A stretch of DNA of 7,792 nt from contig JAEYTV010000376.1 in assembly GCA_023433855.1 (NCBI GenBank), positions 1 to 7,792 of the forward strand. Direction: 5' to 3'. The notes beneath the pieces were generated by a model. It saw nothing but the letters and a program-made list of their open reading frames with translations. It ran no database searches and was not told where the DNA came from. The position numbers and the translations under genes were made by a program. Each line of letters opens with the position of its first letter. Positions within the stretch are counted from its first letter, which is position 1. Source of the stretch: Pseudomonadota bacterium (GTDB lineage: Bacteria; Pseudomonadota; Alphaproteobacteria; Rhizobiales; Rhizobiaceae). Positions 5,227-7,792 of this stretch are shown in pieces.

Positions 5227-6627
5227 TCAGCGGGCGCTTTGGCTGCTTTCGCGCCTGACCAGGATCCAGAAGCGGACGCAAAGGAAAAGGGCCGCGGCCG
5301 CAAGCCCGAGCACGAAGCCGAACCATACGCCCGGTCCGCCCATCCCCAACGGGAAGGCGAATACCCAGGCGCAGACGAACCCGATCGGCCAGTAGGCGAC
5401 CAGCGCCAGTATCATCGGAACCCTCGTGTCCTTCAGGCCCCGGAGCAGCCCTGCCCCAACCACCTGCAGGCCGTCGACCAGCTGGAAGGCCCCGGCAATC
5501 GTGATGAGCGGAACAGCCAGTGTCAGGACCGCCTCTGCATCGGCCTGACGAGTGTCCAGGAACAAACTGCCGAGCGGTCTCGGCATGACCATATAGAGGA
5601 TGCTGCCGAGAGCGGTAAATGCGACGCCGAGCACCAGGATCGCGAGCGCTGCCCGCTTGATGCCGAGGAGATCGTTGCGGCCCTTGGCGAGTCCGACGCG
5701 AACCGTGGCGACCTGTGCCAGGCCGAGCGGAACCATGAATGCGATGGACGCAAGCTGAAGCGCTATGCCGTGGGCCGCAAGTTGCTGCTTGCCGAGCATT
5801 CCCATCAGCAGCGACGCCGCAGAGAACAGGCTGGTCTCCGCCAGGATGGTGAAGCTGATGGGCAGGCCGAGCATGACAATCTCCCGCACCATCGACCAGT
5901 CGGGCCGCCAGAACCGCACGAAGATCTGGTAGCCGGACATCTCCCGCTGGCTATTCACATAGACAATCGCGAGCACAAAGCCGAACAGGTTGGCCAACAC
6001 CGCTGCAACCGCCGCTCCCCGCAGCCCCAGGACGGGGGCGCCGAAATGCCCGAAAATCAGCGTATAAGCCACCACGAGGTTGATGACGAACATGCCGATG
6101 GTGACGTAAAGTACGACACCTCCCTTCTCGAGCCCCGTCACAAAACTGCGGATCGCCATCAGGCCCAGGGCGGGGAAAATGCTCCATTGCGCAACGCGGA
6201 GATAAGTTTGCGCCAAGGCCGAGACATCGCTTTCCTGTCCCAGGCGCAACAGGATCGGCTCCGAGAACCAAAGAAGTGGCGCCGTCAATACGCCATAGGC
6301 GAGCACGATCCAGAGACCCATACGCACTGAGCGGCGTACGCCGGTGGCGTCCCCTTTGCCGAGCGCATGCGCCACCAGCGGCACCACCGCGGCCGTGAAG
6401 CCGGTCCCGAAGATGAAGACCAGGAAAAGCATCTGCGTCGCGAGTACCACGGCGGCCAGTTCGGTGGTGCCGAGCCAGCCCACGAGGATGACATCGGTCG
6501 TGTGGATTGCCATCTGCGCCAGCTGAGCGCCGACCAGAGGGACGCCGAGCGCGAAGGTGGCACGCATATGTGCGGACCACGCATTGCTATCGTTGTCAGC
6601 TTCGACAATCATGGATCGGCTCGACAT
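5227..6627 (-). CDS. norM: MATE family multidrug efflux transporter (NorM type)
   Basis: Inner-membrane transporter of the MATE family, which exports cationic drugs, dyes or metabolites in exchange for Na+ or H+. The 466 residues (family about 450-480) show two pseudo-symmetric halves of about six hydrophobic segments each. Family features are the first helix region (ALGVPLVGAQLAQMAIHTTDVILVG, here cited by its parts LVGAQLAQMA and DVILVGWLG at about 31-53), ALGKGDATGVRRSVRMG (about 88-104), GLPISFTILAETSLF (about 254-268, with E264), GLAKGRND (about 312-319) and GLLRGLKDTRVPM (about 393-405). A basic C-terminal tail follows. The frame is open up to 6885, but the added 86 residues span the promoter and a terminator hairpin. 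MSSRSMIVEA has GGAGG five bases before it, so 6627 is chosen. The symbol norM is by family; the substrate is not shown. Confidence 0.9.
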   Translation of the reverse strand: MSSRSMIVEADNDSNAWSAHMRATFALGVPLVGAQLAQMAIHTTDVILVGWLGTTELAAVVLATQMLFLVFIFGTGFTAAVVPLVAHALGKGDATGVRRSVRMGLWIVLAYGVLTAPLLWFSEPILLRLGQESDVSALAQTYLRVAQWSIFPALGLMAIRSFVTGLEKGGVVLYVTIGMFVINLVVAYTLIFGHFGAPVLGLRGAAVAAVLANLFGFVLAIVYVNSQREMSGYQIFVRFWRPDWSMVREIVMLGLPISFTILAETSLFSAASLLMGMLGKQQLAAHGIALQLASIAFMVPLGLAQVATVRVGLAKGRNDLLGIKRAALAILVLGVAFTALGSILYMVMPRPLGSLFLDTRQADAEAVLTLAVPLITIAGAFQLVDGLQVVGAGLLRGLKDTRVPMILALVAYWPIGFVCAWVFAFPLGMGGPGVWFGFVLGLAAAALFLCVRFWILVRRESSQSAR

Positions 6628-6630
6628 CGG

Positions 6631-6637
6631 CTCCTCC
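6631..6637 (-). promoter_or_regulatory. Ribosome binding site that sets the MATE start
   Basis: GGAGGAG (6637-6631, minus) leaves five bases between GGAGG and the ATG at 6627. No comparable site precedes the upstream in-frame start at 6885. Confidence 0.65.
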
Positions 6638-6644
6638 GCAGACG

Positions 6645-6676
6645 AAAAAAGCCGCTTCCAGGAACTGGCGAGCGGC
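6645..6676 (-). terminator. Intrinsic terminator in the MATE gene's leader (attenuator candidate)
   Basis: On the minus strand GCCGCT (6676-6671) pairs with AGCGGC (6656-6651), with an inner stem CCAG/CTGG (6668-6665/6661-6658) around a TTC loop. The run TTTTTT (6650-6645) follows directly. This is the best intrinsic terminator in the window, and it lies 17 bases before the MATE ATG, ahead of its ribosome binding site. It may end transcripts from the upstream metallopeptidase gene, but any transcript of the MATE gene starting upstream of it must also pass it. Confidence 0.7.
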
Positions 6677-6688
6677 GGGCGGGGCAGC

Positions 6689-6717
6689 CTATAAAGGACC
6701 ATCATTCCTGCCGCAAG
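6689..6717 (-). promoter_or_regulatory. Predicted MATE promoter with overlapping palindrome
   Basis: On the minus strand CTTGCG (6717-6712) is followed after 17 bases by TTATAG (6694-6689), a good fit to the alphaproteobacterial housekeeping pattern. A palindrome GCAAG-G-CTTGC (6713-6723) overlaps the -35 and could be an operator. Transcription would start near 6682, only about six bases before the terminator stem. Confidence 0.45.
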
Positions 6718-6866
6718 GCTTGCCGGGCATGCAGCAGAATTTTTGTTCTTTACGTCACCAAATGTGATGGGCCACCAGGAGCGCCGGGAAGAAGCCGCCG
6801 CGCATAGCCACAGAATACCGCAGGAAGGCGGTCCCCCTATCTTTCCGACCCTCTTGGCAATAACCA

Positions 6867-6890
6867 CCGGTGCGCTTTCGCGCAAACCGG
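6867..6890 (-). terminator. GNRA-capped hairpin after the metallopeptidase gene
   Basis: On the minus strand CCGGT-TT-GCGC (6890-6880) pairs with GCGCACCGG (6875-6867): nine pairs, a two-base bulge and a GAAA tetraloop. It begins 30 bases after the stop codon. No T-run follows. The GAAA loop forms only on the minus-strand RNA, consistent with a stable 3'-end structure for that transcript. Confidence 0.4.
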
Positions 6891-6920
6891 CTCGGCCGAG
6901 GCTGGTCTCCGGGACCGGCG

Positions 6921-7792
6921 CTAGACATTTCCGGAGAACGTGTCACAAGCCTTCACGTCGCCGCTGTCAAAACCACGTTGGAACCACCGCGTGCGCTGTT
7001 CCGATGTGCCATGGTTGAAGCTTTCCGGCACCACGTAGCCCTGACTCCGCTTCTGCAGCGTGTCATCGCCGATCTGCTGGGCAGCGTTCAGCGCCTCTTC
7101 CAGGTCGCCTTTTTCGAGAATGCCCTTCTGGTCGGTGAACTTGCCCCATACGCCAGCAAAACAATCCGCCTGAAGTTCCACCCGGATCGACATCTGATTG
7201 GCTTCCACCGCGCTCATGCGCCTGCGGGCTTCGTTGAAACGCGGCAGAATGCCAAGAAGGTTCTGGACGTGATGACCCACTTCATGTGCTACCACATAGG
7301 CCTCGGCGAAATCCCCCGAAGCATCGAACCGCTGGCTGAGTTCCCGGAAGAAACTCGTGTCGAGATAGACCTTGCGATCCCCAGGGCAGTAAAATGGTCC
7401 CGTCGCCGCGGAGGCAAATCCGCATGCGGAACTGACCTGTCCCGAAAAGAATACGAGTGTCGGCTCTTCGTAGCGGCTTCCATTCGCCTGGAAGATCCCG
7501 TTCCAGGTGTCCTCCGTTTCCGCCAGCACGGTTCGGATGAACGCAGTGGTCTCATCGTTGGCGGGAGCGCGTGCACTGCCCTGCTGCTCGTAGGCGCCGC
7601 CACCAAGACCGATATCGCCGTCTGTCAGCAACGTCAGAGGATTGATGCCGGCGATCCAGCAGACGATCAAGAGGAGAACGATCCCACCGAGACCGAGACC
7701 GCCGCCGCCGCGCCGGCCCCGGATGGGGATTCGCAGCCCTCCGCGGCCAAACGGGTTGCCTCCCGTCGAGGCACCGCGCCGGTCCTCGACAT
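6921..7792 (-). CDS. ypfJ: YpfJ-family neutral zinc metallopeptidase, membrane-anchored, 5'-partial
   Basis: Putative neutral zinc metallopeptidase of the YpfJ family (Pfam Zn_peptidase); its substrate is not established. The window shows 289 codons and is open to the right edge, so the start lies outside, probably by about a dozen residues judging from the family pattern. The visible N-terminus begins VEDRRGAS, followed by a glycine/arginine-rich segment and one hydrophobic helix (about residues 32-56, including GLGLGGIVLLLIVCWIAGIN). The rest would face the periplasm. The catalytic motif is AHEVGHHVQ, with zinc ligands H169 and H173 and catalytic E170. E205 in ELQADCFAGVWG is the likely third ligand. 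C123 and C135 (SACGF and FYCPGD) may form a disulfide. HGTSEQRTRWF near the C-terminus is also family-typical. Upstream and collinear with the MATE gene, with no functional link evident. Confidence 0.92.
   Translation of the reverse strand, partial: VEDRRGASTGGNPFGRGGLRIPIRGRRGGGGLGLGGIVLLLIVCWIAGINPLTLLTDGDIGLGGGAYEQQGSARAPANDETTAFIRTVLAETEDTWNGIFQANGSRYEEPTLVFFSGQVSSACGFASAATGPFYCPGDRKVYLDTSFFRELSQRFDASGDFAEAYVVAHEVGHHVQNLLGILPRFNEARRRMSAVEANQMSIRVELQADCFAGVWGKFTDQKGILEKGDLEEALNAAQQIGDDTLQKRSQGYVVPESFNHGTSEQRTRWFQRGFDSGDVKACDTFSGNV

Larger units (their letters stand above)
6628..6920. other. Spacer between the metallopeptidase and MATE genes
   Basis: This 293-base spacer lies between two minus-strand genes. 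It holds a GAAA-capped hairpin after the metallopeptidase stop (6867-6890), a CTCGGCCGAG palindrome (6891-6900), a promoter with an overlapping palindrome (6689-6723), and an intrinsic-terminator structure (6645-6676). The MATE reading frame stays open through much of it, but the sequence is regulatory in character and I see no additional gene. Confidence 0.5.

Noticed and set aside
5206..6330. 374-codon open frame on the plus strand opposite the MATE gene
   Set aside because: It is fully antisense to a clear 12-segment transporter; its extreme His/Glu/Gln/Arg composition is what the complement of hydrophobic codons gives in high-GC DNA, and no domain is recognisable.
1..7792. Mobile elements, CRISPR arrays, tRNA or rRNA genes, or a novel defence system
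   Set aside because: No direct-repeat/spacer pattern, transposase or integrase motif, or RNA-gene signature was seen; gene content is core housekeeping, with similar composition throughout.

Overview
The window is a high-GC chromosomal segment from an alphaproteobacterium, most likely Rhizobiales and probably Rhizobiaceae (Sinorhizobium, Rhizobium or Agrobacterium type). This rests on the protein sequences (DnaG with a long glycine-rich linker, CarA of 401 residues, the RpoD N-terminus), on CTTG(A/C)C-type -35 boxes, and on the order yqeY-dnaG-rpoD with carA divergent. It is a core housekeeping region. I see no insertion sequence, phage gene, CRISPR array, tRNA or rRNA, and no obvious sign of gene transfer.

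Layout, left to right. Bases 1-217 (minus) hold the first 72 codons of rpoD, the primary sigma factor; the rest lies outside the window. Bases 218-672 are a 455-base spacer with a good rpoD promoter, several inverted repeats and five GANTC sites. Bases 673-2688 (minus) are dnaG, the replication primase. After a 177-base spacer with a strong hairpin comes yqeY (2866-3318, minus). The three minus-strand genes form a version of the macromolecular synthesis cluster (translation-linked gene, primase, sigma factor) without rpsU. A divergent spacer (3319-3644) carries an 18-codon ORF candidate in front of yqeY and a structured leader in front of carA. carA (3645-4850, plus) encodes the glutamine-hydrolysing subunit of carbamoyl-phosphate synthetase and ends at an intrinsic terminator; carB is not adjacent. 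A convergent spacer (4851-5226) with several inverted repeats separates it from a MATE/NorM-type efflux gene (5227-6627, minus). Last is the 5'-truncated gene of a membrane-anchored YpfJ-family zinc metallopeptidase (6921-7792, minus).

The genes are mostly functionally independent: replication priming, sigma factor, a tRNA-associated helper protein, the entry step to pyrimidine and arginine synthesis, drug/cation export and an envelope protease. No new multi-gene system is visible. The items that merit a second look are regulatory. There is a textbook terminator (stem plus T6) between the MATE gene's promoter and start codon. The carA leader has two hairpins. A small ORF with an ideal ribosome binding site ends inside yqeY's own binding site. 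The rpoD leader can form alternative base pairs. Several long reading frames overshoot the probable true starts of dnaG, carA and the MATE gene, and the starts given here were chosen from ribosome binding sites and family alignment from memory.
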